Origin: Archangium gephyra
GTDB lineage: Bacteria > Myxococcota > Myxococcia > Myxococcales > Myxococcaceae
Length of the DNA: 64,000 nt
Assembly: GCA_003243425.1 (NCBI GenBank)
Contig: QFQP01000007.1
Coordinates: 124,001-188,000, forward strand
Direction of reading: 5' to 3'
The position numbers were made by a program, and so were the translations under genes. The notes beneath the pieces were generated by a model. The model had not been told where the DNA came from. It saw only the letters and a program-made list of their open reading frames with translations, and did no database searches. This document shows positions 19,091-27,299 of the stretch, one piece after another; position 1 is the first letter of the stretch, and each line of letters opens with the position of its first letter.

Positions 19091-19131
19091 GACGCGCACC
19101 TTGACGCGATTCGCAGGCGTAGACTCGCCGC

Positions 19132-19662
19132 GTGACTGAGCAGGTCGTCTTCGCGTCGTCGATGGAGGGCATGTGGCGGGCGCTACAACCGCCCACGCCT
19201 CCGGAAGCAGACGCCTTCAAGCGCGCGGGCATCGACGGGAAGAAGTTCCAGGCCGCGTACCCGCTCGCGCAGTACACCGACCTCCTCGACGCCTGTGGTT
19301 CGAGCCGCTTCGCGCACCTCGAGCCCCTCGAACGCTTCACGGAGGTCGGCCGGCTGTTCATGGTCGGCTACGAGAAGACGCTCGTCGGGCAGGCACTCAT
19401 CGCGGTGCTCAAGGTGCTGGGGCCGCGGCGAATGCTCGATCGCATGACGCGCAACTTCCGAACCGCCAACAACTACACCGAGGTTTCCGTCGAGACGCTC
19501 TCACCGACCCAGCACGTCGTGCGCATCACCCACGTCACACGGCCCGGGTTGTTCGTCGGTCTGCTCGAGAAGGGGCTGACGTACGCGGGAGCGAAGGCGC
19601 TCACCGTGAAACTGATCGACCATCGCGACACGGTCGCGCGTTACGACGTGCGTTGGACTTAG
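19132..19662 (+). CDS. DUF2378 / TIGR02265 family protein
   Basis: A 176-residue protein of a family found mostly in Myxococcus and relatives, where there are many copies. Marks are the middle stretch RLFMVGYEKTLVGQALIAVLKVLGPRRMLDRM and the following FRTANNYTEVS segment. The function of the family is unknown. It starts with GTG and is convergent with the FecR/AgmX-like gene, overlapping it by four bases. Confidence 0.85.
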   Translation: MTEQVVFASSMEGMWRALQPPTPPEADAFKRAGIDGKKFQAAYPLAQYTDLLDACGSSRFAHLEPLERFTEVGRLFMVGYEKTLVGQALIAVLKVLGPRRMLDRMTRNFRTANNYTEVSVETLSPTQHVVRITHVTRPGLFVGLLEKGLTYAGAKALTVKLIDHRDTVARYDVRWT

Positions 19663-20924
19663 GGACCGGCGTCGGGCGGCCGATGCGAGAACTTCATCGG
19701 GTACGTGACGTTCAACGGTGATGACGGCGCTTCGAATGAGAGTCCGCTCATCACGTTGAGCACGCAGCCGTCGAGCGCGGTGAGACCCAAACCGCCGTCA
19801 ACGATGCCGATGTCTCGAATCGTGCCGACGCCACCGTCGCTGGCAGCAATCACGAACGAGAAGGAGATCGAGCCTCCCAATCCCGACTGTTGTTGTGACC
19901 ATGAGTGGTAGCAGTCCCAGATCTCAGGCATCACAGACTGAACAGCGTCTTGAATGCCGTCGCGCGTGGTGGCGTGAATGACTGGCAACGGCACCAAGCT
20001 CGATGAAGGCGAGGCCTCACCATCTCGCGACCGAACCACAACCTGGGAAGTTCCCGCATCGAGCCTTTCGGTCACGCCAATCGGCCGTGGAACCTCGGTG
20101 GACCACTGCTCGAACGGCGACGTGACCTTCGTGGTCTTCGACGGCGCCGCCACGTTCCACGACTTGCCGGCTTCGACTCTCACTGTCGGCATGGCGTCAG
20201 GCGGCGTGACCCACACGTCACCGCTCAACACGTAGAGCGACAAGCCACCGATCGCCGCAGCGCCCATCGCCGTTCGCAGCACCTTCTGATTCATCACGTC
20301 TCCAGGTTCGAGATGTGACGTTTCACGAAAGGACCCTTCGAGCGGTTCCAGGCTGATCACCGCTTCGCCGTCGATGTCGATGGCGTGCATGCCAGCGCTC
20401 AGCGGCGCGCGGCCGGAGATCACCACCGCTCCCTTCTCGAGCACGTTCCCGCGCAGCAGCACGCGGCTCGAGGGCACCACCGTCCACTTCGACGAGCGGC
20501 GCCTCACGAACGCGGCACTGCTCTGCGCGGTGATGACGAGGTTCCCGCTCACCACCGATTCGCCGGCGACGACGGTGCGCGCGTCGACGGTCACCGGGCC
20601 ACCCAGGCTCTCGACGGTATCGACACCGAAGCGGAAGTAGCCGAACGCCATCAGTCCCGCGGCCAGCAACAATGGCCACCAGCGCGCAGGTGATTTCGCT
20701 TCGCGCGGGAGCGCGGCCTGCACCAACTGCGCGGCCCTCTCGTCAGTCATCGTCTCTGGAATACGAGGCAACGCCGACGTCATCGCGCGCGCGCCGGCGA
20801 GCGCGTCACGCAACTCGGGTCGCTGCTCGAGCTCTCGCTCGAAAGACGACTTCTCTTCAGCCGACATCGCGCCACCGTCGTAGCGCTCGAGCTTCTCGAG
20901 ATCCGTTTCCGACAGGTCAGCCAT
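19659..20924 (-). CDS. Anti-sigma/FecR-like membrane protein with AgmX/PglI-like C-terminus
   Basis: A 421-residue protein encoded next to an ECF sigma gene. The N-terminus (LEKLERYDGGAMSAEEKSSFE) is like that of anti-sigma factors. Two hydrophobic helices follow (about 82-98 and 212-232), with FecR-like strands between them (SVVSGNLVITAQSSAAFV) and a C-terminal AgmX/PglI-like domain (EIWDCYHSWSQQ, then FSFVIAASDGGVGTIRDIGI) that is common in myxobacterial gliding and outer-surface proteins. GAGGAG precedes the ATG at 7 bases. Its start overlaps the sigma factor stop by 8 bases. A role in holding and releasing the sigma factor is likely but not proven. Confidence 0.78.
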   Translation of the reverse strand: MADLSETDLEKLERYDGGAMSAEEKSSFERELEQRPELRDALAGARAMTSALPRIPETMTDERAAQLVQAALPREAKSPARWWPLLLAAGLMAFGYFRFGVDTVESLGGPVTVDARTVVAGESVVSGNLVITAQSSAAFVRRRSSKWTVVPSSRVLLRGNVLEKGAVVISGRAPLSAGMHAIDIDGEAVISLEPLEGSFRETSHLEPGDVMNQKVLRTAMGAAAIGGLSLYVLSGDVWVTPPDAMPTVRVEAGKSWNVAAPSKTTKVTSPFEQWSTEVPRPIGVTERLDAGTSQVVVRSRDGEASPSSSLVPLPVIHATTRDGIQDAVQSVMPEIWDCYHSWSQQQSGLGGSISFSFVIAASDGGVGTIRDIGIVDGGLGLTALDGCVLNVMSGLSFEAPSSPLNVTYPMKFSHRPPDAGP

Positions 20925-21528
20925 CACGAAGCTCCTCTACGAACTGCGGCCCCAACTCGCGAGCCAGCGCGACCCGTGCACGAAAGAGCCGCGACTTGAT
21001 GGTGCCCACGGGCACGCCTTCGGCCTTGGCCACTTCATCGAGCGCGTGGTCGAACACGTGCACCAGCACCAGGGGCCGGCGTTGTTCTTCAGGCAGCGTG
21101 GTCAACGCCCGCTCCAACGCGCTCCGGAGCTCCGCGCGCCAGACGTACCTCGCGCCGTCGTCGGCCCCGTCGGCCTCTTCACCAGGCGACACCAGCTTCG
21201 GCCTGAAGCGTTTGCGTTCATCGAGCAGGAAGCGATGCGCGACGGTGAACACCCACGTGGTGAGCGTGGCCGAGCCGCGCGGTTCGAAGCGAGGCAGCAC
21301 CTCGACCAACCGCGCCAGCAACGCCTGCGTCAGCTCTTCCGAATCGAACGACGGCAGCGTGATCCGCACCAGGCGGTGCAAGGGCTTCACGTAGCGCTGC
21401 AGCACTTCCGACATCGCGGCGCGCTCGCCACGACACGCGCGTTCGATGACGTCGCGCGGCAGCTCCGCTCTGGAGAATGCGTTCACCACCATGGTTTCAC
21501 GAGCGACCGCGGTTCCGGTTCCTTCCAT
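20917..21528 (-). CDS. ECF-type RNA polymerase sigma factor
   Basis: A 203-residue sigma-70 family protein. Region 2 is about residues 40-105 (EELTQALLARLVEVLPRFEPRGSATLTTWVFTVAHRFLLDE pattern) and region 4 is about 135-195 (LTTLPEEQRRPLVLVHVFDHALDEVAKAEGVPVGTIKSRL pattern). It is missing long region 1 and 3 elements, as ECF sigmas do. The start could also be the methionine at 21492, which would avoid overlap with the upstream gene. It is flanked by an S24-like gene upstream and its probable anti-sigma downstream. Confidence 0.88.
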   Translation of the reverse strand: MEGTGTAVARETMVVNAFSRAELPRDVIERACRGERAAMSEVLQRYVKPLHRLVRITLPSFDSEELTQALLARLVEVLPRFEPRGSATLTTWVFTVAHRFLLDERKRFRPKLVSPGEEADGADDGARYVWRAELRSALERALTTLPEEQRRPLVLVHVFDHALDEVAKAEGVPVGTIKSRLFRARVALARELGPQFVEELRDG

Positions 21529-21931
21529 CGCGAACCAGGCGAACCAGGTGGCGGAGACCGGGCAGCGACTTCAAGGCGCGCGACGCGGAGGGCAGCAGCC
21601 GCAGCGCCGGTGACGCGTACGACGGCCATTCGTACACCACGTCTTTCCTGCGAAAGGCGGTGACGCGCGCGAGCACTTCGAGCGGCGGTGGGTCTTCGAC
21701 GCCGACACTCGACGCAGTGCGAACGGGCTGGGTCGACACCACGATGTGCGCGGCGAGCACGCCGTTGGGCAACTTCACGACCGCGATGTCACCGGGGTGC
21801 AGCGACGCCGCCTCGACGCGTTGCACGCGCAGTGAGTCACCGTCACGAACCAGCGGCCACAGGCTCTTGCCAGCGGCCTTGAGCCACATGACCGCGCCGA
21901 TGGGAGACGCGCGCAGCAGGGCCTCGTGCAT
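21497..21931 (-). CDS. S24/S26-like peptidase-fold protein
   Basis: A 144-residue protein with the core of the LexA/signal peptidase fold: the serine motif GKSLWPLVRDGDSLRV (Leu replaces the usual Met after Ser) and a later strand IAVVKLPNGVLAAHIVV that carries the Lys of the Ser-Lys dyad. There is no clear N-terminal DNA-binding or membrane domain. GGGAGG precedes the ATG by 6 bases, which picks this start over the longer frame. It overlaps the sigma factor gene at its 3' end, so it may process a member of the operon; this is inference. Confidence 0.72.
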   Translation of the reverse strand: MHEALLRASPIGAVMWLKAAGKSLWPLVRDGDSLRVQRVEAASLHPGDIAVVKLPNGVLAAHIVVSTQPVRTASSVGVEDPPPLEVLARVTAFRRKDVVYEWPSYASPALRLLPSASRALKSLPGLRHLVRLVRDGRNRNRGRS

Positions 21932-22009
21932 CACGTACCTCCCGCAAGACACCGGGCGTGGGCCAGACACGAGGTCCAGCACCACGCCCGGGAAAGACGA
22001 ACCAGCTGA

Positions 22010-22558
22010 TCAGCTGTTGAGCGCCGTCTCGACGTACTTCACGCCGGTCGGGCTGATCTGCACGCCCTTCGCGGTGCGCTTCGAGAAGCCCGCGTGCTCA
22101 CGCAGCGCCTTGGCGGCGTTGGGCGCTGCGAACTTCACGCCGTGCTTCTGCCAGAACTTCGACGTCGTGCCCGACGACACGTCGAGGCCGGCCTTCGAGC
22201 CGACGTAGAGCGGAATGAGCGCGCGCAGCAGCTGATCCTTCTGCTTGCCGCCCTTGATCAACGCCGCCTTCTTCGGGTGCGACTCGAGCGCCTTGAGCAG
22301 CGCGTCGAGCGGCTCGCCTTCAGCGGAGGCAGCGGCCTTCGTGGCCTTTGCCTTCTTCGGCGCTGCGGCCTTCTTCACGGGAGCAGCCTTCGCGACGGGC
22401 GCAGGCGCTGCGGGCTTCGCGACAGGCGCGGGCTTCGCAGGAGCCTTGTGACCCATACCGAGCGCGTTGAGCACCTCGGAAATCTTCTTTTCGATGAAGG
22501 CCTCGAGACCGTGAATATCGAAGAGGCCCGACTTTCCCTTGGATGCCTTGAACGCCAT
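22010..22558 (-). CDS. Lys/Ala/Pro-rich two-part protein
   Basis: A 182-residue protein that reads in three parts: an N-terminal helix-rich stretch (KSGLFDIHGLEAFIEKKISEVL), a histone-H1-like linker of about 55 residues made of Ala, Pro, Lys and Val (KPAPVAKP, VKKAAAPKKAKATKAA), and a C-terminal domain with LIPLYVGSKAGLDVSSGTTSKFW. The ATG has AAGGAG at 7 bases. Its lysine-rich tail-like centre suggests nucleic acid or polyanion binding, but there is no recognised domain. It is divergent from the next + strand gene. Confidence 0.75.
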   Translation of the reverse strand: MAFKASKGKSGLFDIHGLEAFIEKKISEVLNALGMGHKAPAKPAPVAKPAAPAPVAKAAPVKKAAAPKKAKATKAAASAEGEPLDALLKALESHPKKAALIKGGKQKDQLLRALIPLYVGSKAGLDVSSGTTSKFWQKHGVKFAAPNAAKALREHAGFSKRTAKGVQISPTGVKYVETALNS

Positions 22559-22666
22559 GACGAACTCCTTGGTGTATTGAAGGGCGCGGACCATACACCC
22601 CCCGAAAGCGCTGACCCGCGAAAAATCGGCCTCCGGTGATTCTCGTGGAGCTGCTCTGATCAGCGC

Positions 22667-24046
22667 ATGTTGACGACTGCATTGATCATCGCGCTGGCCG
22701 CGGGACCCAAGGCCCCGCCCGGCGCCGACGTGATCACCTACGCGCCGAAGGTCGATGGAGTCACGCAACTGCTGCCGTTCTTTCAGGCGGCAGGCACGCG
22801 CTCGTTGATCTTCAAGCCCGACACGTGGGCCGCCGACGCGCACCCGCTGATCAACGTGAACCTGCTCGACAAAGACGCGCTCGCGCGTTCAGGCATCGAT
22901 GGCAGCGCCGCCCTGTCGCGCTCGCAGTTGGGTGACGTGGTGGTGGGTTGCGTCACGGTGAAGGACCTCGAGGCCTACCGCGCCGCGTGTGACGCGAAGC
23001 TCGCGCGCATGGGTGAGGTGTTTCACAAGACGGAGAATGGCGTGACGTTGCATGCGTCGAGAGATCCGCTCGGGCGCGTGCTCGTCGCGTACGCGATCGC
23101 CGGGAGGGAATCGTGCGCCATCGCGGGTCACGGCCGCTCCATCGATTCTCAGCTGCCGGCGCTGATGAAGCTCGTGAACAAGCCGACGACGAACCCCGCC
23201 ATCAGCATGGCGACGAAGGTGCCGGGCGCGCTGCAGTTCATCATCTCGACGGGAACGCGGCATGCGGTGGTCGCGCTCAACGCGAAGGAGCTCACGCTCA
23301 CCGCCGACGCGAAGCTGAAGAACCTCCGCCTCAACGAGCTGGGCGGCGCTGGTGAGTCGCCGCTGGCGAGGTTCGCGCCGGCGGGAATGACGGTGCTGCG
23401 CGCGCGCTTCAAGAAGGACGACATGCCGAACATCGTCGAGCAGCTGGTGCGCACCTTCCCCGGCGCGACGGCGCTGCTCCCGGTCGCAAAGAAGGTGGCG
23501 CCGCACCTCACCGGCAACACCGCGGCGGTGGCGAGCCACGCGAAGGTGACGACCGGCCTGCGAACGAAGGAAGCGCGGTTCTTCGCGCTCAAGTCGGCGA
23601 TGGTGGCCGAAGTCGACGACGTGGCCGCAGTGCAGGCCGAGCTGAATGCGCTCGACGGGAAGTCCCTGGCGACGCGCGAAGGCACGGTGAGCGTCTCGTT
23701 GAGCGGCAGGTTCCTCATCGTCGCCAACGACGGCGAGACGAAGGCGAAGGCCGAAGCCGCGCTCGCCAACGCGGCGGGCAAGCAGGCCCACGGGGTGGAG
23801 TTCGTGGTCGACCCGCGGCTCGTCGCGCGCGGCCTGCAGCAGGTGCCGCTGCTCGAGGCCGTGCAGTCGCAGGAACTCGCAGGGCTCGTCGCCGCCGGGA
23901 GCGAGCTGGGCCCGCTGCTGCTCGCTTCGAAGCAGCTGTACGGGTGGCTCGATTCGACGGGCGCGCAGCAGCACACCGCGCGGCTCACGTGGGAGCTCGA
24001 CGCGGCGGCGTTTGCGGCACCGACGACTGACGGTGGCGTGCGCTGA
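22667..24046 (+). CDS. Hypothetical exported protein
   Basis: A 459-residue protein that begins with a short hydrophobic signal (MLTTALIIALAAG). It is Ala, Leu and Lys rich without a recognised domain; several repeats of strand-plus-helix shape suggest tandem alpha/beta modules (for example LGDVVVGCVTVKDLEAYRAA, VDDVAAVQAELNAL, RFLIVANDGETKAKAEAAL). The ATG is preceded by GATCAGCGC without a clear ribosome site. It is convergent with the small membrane gene at 24047. I cannot assign a function. Confidence 0.75.
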   Translation: MLTTALIIALAAGPKAPPGADVITYAPKVDGVTQLLPFFQAAGTRSLIFKPDTWAADAHPLINVNLLDKDALARSGIDGSAALSRSQLGDVVVGCVTVKDLEAYRAACDAKLARMGEVFHKTENGVTLHASRDPLGRVLVAYAIAGRESCAIAGHGRSIDSQLPALMKLVNKPTTNPAISMATKVPGALQFIISTGTRHAVVALNAKELTLTADAKLKNLRLNELGGAGESPLARFAPAGMTVLRARFKKDDMPNIVEQLVRTFPGATALLPVAKKVAPHLTGNTAAVASHAKVTTGLRTKEARFFALKSAMVAEVDDVAAVQAELNALDGKSLATREGTVSVSLSGRFLIVANDGETKAKAEAALANAAGKQAHGVEFVVDPRLVARGLQQVPLLEAVQSQELAGLVAAGSELGPLLLASKQLYGWLDSTGAQQHTARLTWELDAAAFAAPTTDGGVR

Positions 24047-24460
24047 TCAGCCGAACACGCCGACGAGAATGAGCCCCCACCCCACGGTGATGGCGGAGCT
24101 GCTCAACGCCCCGATGCTCGCTGCGATTCGCTGCGTCACGTCGCCGCCCATCGCGAAGCCGTTCACGCCGAACGCGCGGAACACGTACGAGAGCGGGTTG
24201 GCCCACCCCCCGAAGATGAGGCAGGCGACCATCACCGACGAATACGGAATCGCCCGGGTGGACACGACGACCGCCGCGCCGAACTGCATGAAGGCCAGCA
24301 TCAGCCAGTCGAGGTGCGCGGCCGTGAAGTCCTTCGTGAGCAGCACGGCGAGCGCGCCACCGCCGCGCTTCTGGCGGGGCAGCAACATCAACCAGCCCAG
24401 GAAGCTCGAAAACGCGACCTGAAGAATCGCGTTGCGCAGCAACCATTCGGAAGACGTCAT
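24047..24460 (-). CDS. Four-helix membrane protein, styrene oxide isomerase/HabA-like
   Basis: A 137-residue protein with four predicted membrane helices. The second helix starts AAHLDWLMLAFM and the third ends LIFGGWANPLSYVF; the His after the first loop and the GWAN motif resemble styrene oxide isomerase and hydroxylaminobenzene mutase proteins, which carry out heme-linked isomerisations in the membrane. The similarity is seen only by motif, so it is tentative. The start is the ATG next to CATGGCCGG; no clear ribosome site is seen. It is convergent with the upstream gene. Confidence 0.55.
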   Translation of the reverse strand: MTSSEWLLRNAILQVAFSSFLGWLMLLPRQKRGGGALAVLLTKDFTAAHLDWLMLAFMQFGAAVVVSTRAIPYSSVMVACLIFGGWANPLSYVFRAFGVNGFAMGGDVTQRIAASIGALSSSAITVGWGLILVGVFG

Positions 24461-24553
24461 GGCCGGCGACGTGCCACACGACGAGGCGCGTGGGCTTGTA
24501 CGAATCTGCACCCTCCCCCGCGATCGCCGCAGGAGAGGGCTTGCAGCGACGAC

Positions 24554-26092
24554 TCAGTGCTCGGCGTTGCCGCCGACGACGATCTTCCCGTCGGTCTGCA
24601 CCACGACCCAACGCGCGACCTCTTCGGTGCCCGCGGGCGACACGTCGATGATGACGTGGCCGTTGGTGCCGAAGGTCGGATCGAGCGCGCCCGCCGCGTC
24701 GAAGCGCGCCACCGCGAACTTGGTGTTGCTGCCTTCACGCACGAAGCCCACGCCGATGATCTTCGAGCCGTCGAACGCCACGCCGAAGAAGCGATCGTGC
24801 TCGGTGGCCGAGACGGGCACCGGCTGCGCGAACTCGGCGCCGACGCCGTTGAGCGGCAGCACCAGCAGCACCGCGTCGTCGTTGTCGGGCGCCGCGCCCG
24901 TGCGGTAACCGACGGCCGCGACCGACATGCCGCCGGGGCCCACCGCGCCGCCGAAGAAGGCCTCGTCTGCACGGCCGAAGGCGTACGTCTTGTAGCCGGT
25001 GGTGTTGAACGACGTGTCGAACGCGCCGTCAGGCGTGAGAATGGAGACCATCGCGTCGATGTTGCCCGCGAGCGGCGTGCCGCTGCCGAAGTTGACGATG
25101 CGGTCGTCGCTCAACACCACCGCGTGACGGCCGCGCTCGTCGCCGCCGACGAGGTCGAACACGAAGTTGCCCAGCGTGCCCCACGACGGGTCTTCCGCGC
25201 CGGTGTCGAGGTAGCGGAAGTCGACGAGGTCGACGGTGCCGCTCGGCGCCGAACGGCCGTAGCCGGTGGTGACATACTTGCCCGACGACTGGCGAACTGC
25301 GGCGTACGCCTCGGCCATGCCCCACAGCCCAGTCGACGGCGTGGGAATGAACTTCGCCGAATTCACCACGCCGGCATCGCCGAACGTGGTGTCAGCCGAG
25401 CCGTCGGCGTTGAGGCGGATGAGCACGATGTGGTTGGCCGACTGCACGCCACCATCGGCGGTGAGCGAGCCCGTGGGCTGCGAGGTGTAGCCCGAGAAGA
25501 TGATCTTCCCGTCGGCCTGCACCTGACCGTGGCGCGCCGAGTCGTTCAGCGTGCCGAAGCCCTGGCGGTAGATGCCGTTGCTGGCGAACGTGGTGTCGAG
25601 CGCGCCGGTGGTGGTGACACGCGCCACGAAGCGGTCCGCGTCGGTGCCCGTCGCCGACTTCGTGGCGCCGAAGAGCACGATGCGACCCGCGCTGTCCTTG
25701 TCGAGGCTGTAGAGGTTGTCGCGAGCGCCCCCGGTCGCCTGGCCGAAGTCGATCACCGCGACGCCACCGTCGCCGAACGTGGTGTCGCGCGAACCGTCGG
25801 TGTTCAACCGCACGAGCACGATGTCGAGGTCGGCCGGCGCCGCACTGCCACCGCCTGTCGCGGAACCTCCGCCCGTCGCGCTGCCACCGCCCGTCGCGCT
25901 GCCGCCACCGGTCGCGGTCCCGCCGCCCGTCTCAGAACCCCCGCCCGTCGCGCTGCCACCGCCGGTCGCGCTTCCGCCTCCCGTCGCCGTGCCACCGCCC
26001 GCACCGCCGTCCACGCCCGGCTCCACCGGCGGGCAGGCCATCATCAGCGCCGTAACCGCAGCGCTCAGCACCAACTTCATTCCGTGACGCAT
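24554..26092 (-). CDS. Lipoprotein with ATGGGS repeats and delta-60 repeat propeller
   Basis: A 512-residue exported lipoprotein (signal MRHGMKLVLSAAVTALMMAC). After an acidic stretch comes a tandem of six-residue units (ATGGGS/T/E) about 55 residues long. The rest is about seven or eight delta-60 repeats (for example VLVRLNTDGSRDTTFGDGGVAV, RVTTTGALDTTFASNGIYR), which are expected to build a beta-propeller-like surface structure. Such proteins are common in myxobacteria. GGGAGAG precedes the ATG. It is divergent from the imelysin gene with 52 bases between starts. Confidence 0.82.
   Translation of the reverse strand: MRHGMKLVLSAAVTALMMACPPVEPGVDGGAGGGTATGGGSATGGGSATGGGSETGGGTATGGGSATGGGSATGGGSATGGGSAAPADLDIVLVRLNTDGSRDTTFGDGGVAVIDFGQATGGARDNLYSLDKDSAGRIVLFGATKSATGTDADRFVARVTTTGALDTTFASNGIYRQGFGTLNDSARHGQVQADGKIIFSGYTSQPTGSLTADGGVQSANHIVLIRLNADGSADTTFGDAGVVNSAKFIPTPSTGLWGMAEAYAAVRQSSGKYVTTGYGRSAPSGTVDLVDFRYLDTGAEDPSWGTLGNFVFDLVGGDERGRHAVVLSDDRIVNFGSGTPLAGNIDAMVSILTPDGAFDTSFNTTGYKTYAFGRADEAFFGGAVGPGGMSVAAVGYRTGAAPDNDDAVLLVLPLNGVGAEFAQPVPVSATEHDRFFGVAFDGSKIIGVGFVREGSNTKFAVARFDAAGALDPTFGTNGHVIIDVSPAGTEEVARWVVVQTDGKIVVGGNAEH
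25845..26007. repeat. In-frame 18-base tandem repeat (ATGGGS units)
   Basis: Nine or so copies of an 18-base unit that on the minus strand encodes GGGSAT/GGGTAT, inside the delta-60 lipoprotein gene. Copies differ by single bases. The + strand also stays open here (PPPVA repeats), which explains a false overlapping reading frame. Confidence 0.9.
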
Positions 26093-26138
26093 TGCATCTC
26101 TCCCTTGAGTCAACCGATTTTTGGGGTAGACTTCCCCG

Positions 26139-26155
26139 TTGAAAATGAGTTTCAA
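26139..26155 (+). promoter_or_regulatory. Fur-box-like site overlapping the imelysin start
   Basis: TGAAAATGAGTTTCA (26140-26154) is a 7-1-7 inverted repeat (TGAAAAT and TGAAACT on the two strands) that fits the Fur consensus half TGATAAT at 6 and 5 of 7 positions, inside TTGAAAATGAGTTTCAA. It overlaps the ATG at 26145. A candidate promoter is TTGAGT (26105-26110), 16 bases, then TAGACT (26127-26132), putting the start of transcription near 26139, inside this site. Fur bound here would repress the gene under iron-rich conditions. Confidence 0.5.
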
Positions 26156-27299
26156 AATCACGCACATCCTGCGCCGTCAAGCCATTTGGGGCGTTTCTTC
26201 CCTGTTCCTCGCGTCGTGCAGCGCACCGAAGCCGCCGGAACCAGACGCGGGCACCGCGGTTCACGAAGACGGTGGAGCGGTGGCGTCACGCGCCGATGTG
26301 CTCGAAGCAGCCGGGCGTTGTGCGCTCCGCAACGCGCAGGCATTCCGAGACGAGGCGGCGCAGCTGGCCGCGACCCCGAACCAGGCGAACTGGAAGCGCA
26401 CGATGGCGGCGTGGCAGCGCCTCGAGGTGCTGCAGTTCGGTCCGACGGGCAGCTCCACGAAGCCCGGAGGCCTCGACATCCGCGATCACGTCTACGCGTG
26501 GCCGCTCTTCAGCCGGTGCGCGACGGAAGACGTGCTCGTGTCGAAGCAATACGAGAACGGCGTCAGCAGGCTGCTCGTCAATCGCCGCGGCCTGACCGCG
26601 CTCGAGTATCTGTTGTTCTACCCGGGTGACGACGTGAGCTGCTCGGCGGCGGGCTGGTCGGCGTTGACGCCCGCAGAGCGCACCGCGCGCAAGGAGGCCT
26701 TCGCGACCGCGCTCGCCGCCGACGTGAAGGTGCAGGCCGACGCGCTGGTCGCCGCGTGGGAGGGCGGCTTCATCGACACCATGAAGACCGCGGGCCCCGG
26801 CAACCGCACGTACATGACGACCGCGGGCGCGATGAACCGCGTGAGCGACGCGATGTACTACCTCGAGAAGGAAGTGAAGGACGTGAAGCTCGCCGTGCCG
26901 ATCGGGCTGCGCGACTGCGCGGCGGCGCCCTGCCTCGACGCGCTCGAGTCTCAGTACGCGAAGCACAACACCGCCAACCTGCGCGCGAACCTCGTCGCCT
27001 TCCGGCAACTGCTCGAAGGGTGCGACGACGACACGTACGCGGGCATCGGCTTCGACGAAGCGTTGGTGGCAGCGAACGCCAGCGACCTCGCCACCCGCAT
27101 GCGCGCCAGGCTCATCGCGGCAGAAGCGGCGCTCGACGCCATCGAAGAAGACGACCTGAGCACGGCGCTGGTGAACGACCCGGCTTCGGTGCGTGCGTTC
27201 TACGACGCGGTGAAGAACGTGACGGACCTGCTCAAGAGCGAGTTCGTGACCGTGCTTGACCTCGAGCCGCCGATGGGGCTCGAAGGCGACAATGACTGA
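26145..27299 (+). CDS. Imelysin-family lipoprotein
   Basis: A 384-residue lipoprotein (signal ending SLFLASC) of the imelysin/IrpA group, which is often iron-regulated and outer-membrane associated. The conserved GxHxxE site is seen as GLTALE (about residue 149), with Thr in place of His. Two helical bundles follow (residues about 45-170 and 190-370). It has a candidate Fur site at its start and overlaps the HTTM gene by 8 bases. Imelysin next to HTTM is a known pair in other phyla. The start is ATG 26145 (TTG 26139 is an alternative); the leader would be only a few bases. Confidence 0.82.
   Translation: MSFKITHILRRQAIWGVSSLFLASCSAPKPPEPDAGTAVHEDGGAVASRADVLEAAGRCALRNAQAFRDEAAQLAATPNQANWKRTMAAWQRLEVLQFGPTGSSTKPGGLDIRDHVYAWPLFSRCATEDVLVSKQYENGVSRLLVNRRGLTALEYLLFYPGDDVSCSAAGWSALTPAERTARKEAFATALAADVKVQADALVAAWEGGFIDTMKTAGPGNRTYMTTAGAMNRVSDAMYYLEKEVKDVKLAVPIGLRDCAAAPCLDALESQYAKHNTANLRANLVAFRQLLEGCDDDTYAGIGFDEALVAANASDLATRMRARLIAAEAALDAIEEDDLSTALVNDPASVRAFYDAVKNVTDLLKSEFVTVLDLEPPMGLEGDND

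Noticed and set aside
24314..26629. A 771-codon + strand frame covering the delta-60 lipoprotein gene.
   Set aside because: It is antisense to a clear lipoprotein with repeats and the translation is Arg/Ala/Val/Glu low-complexity sequence.
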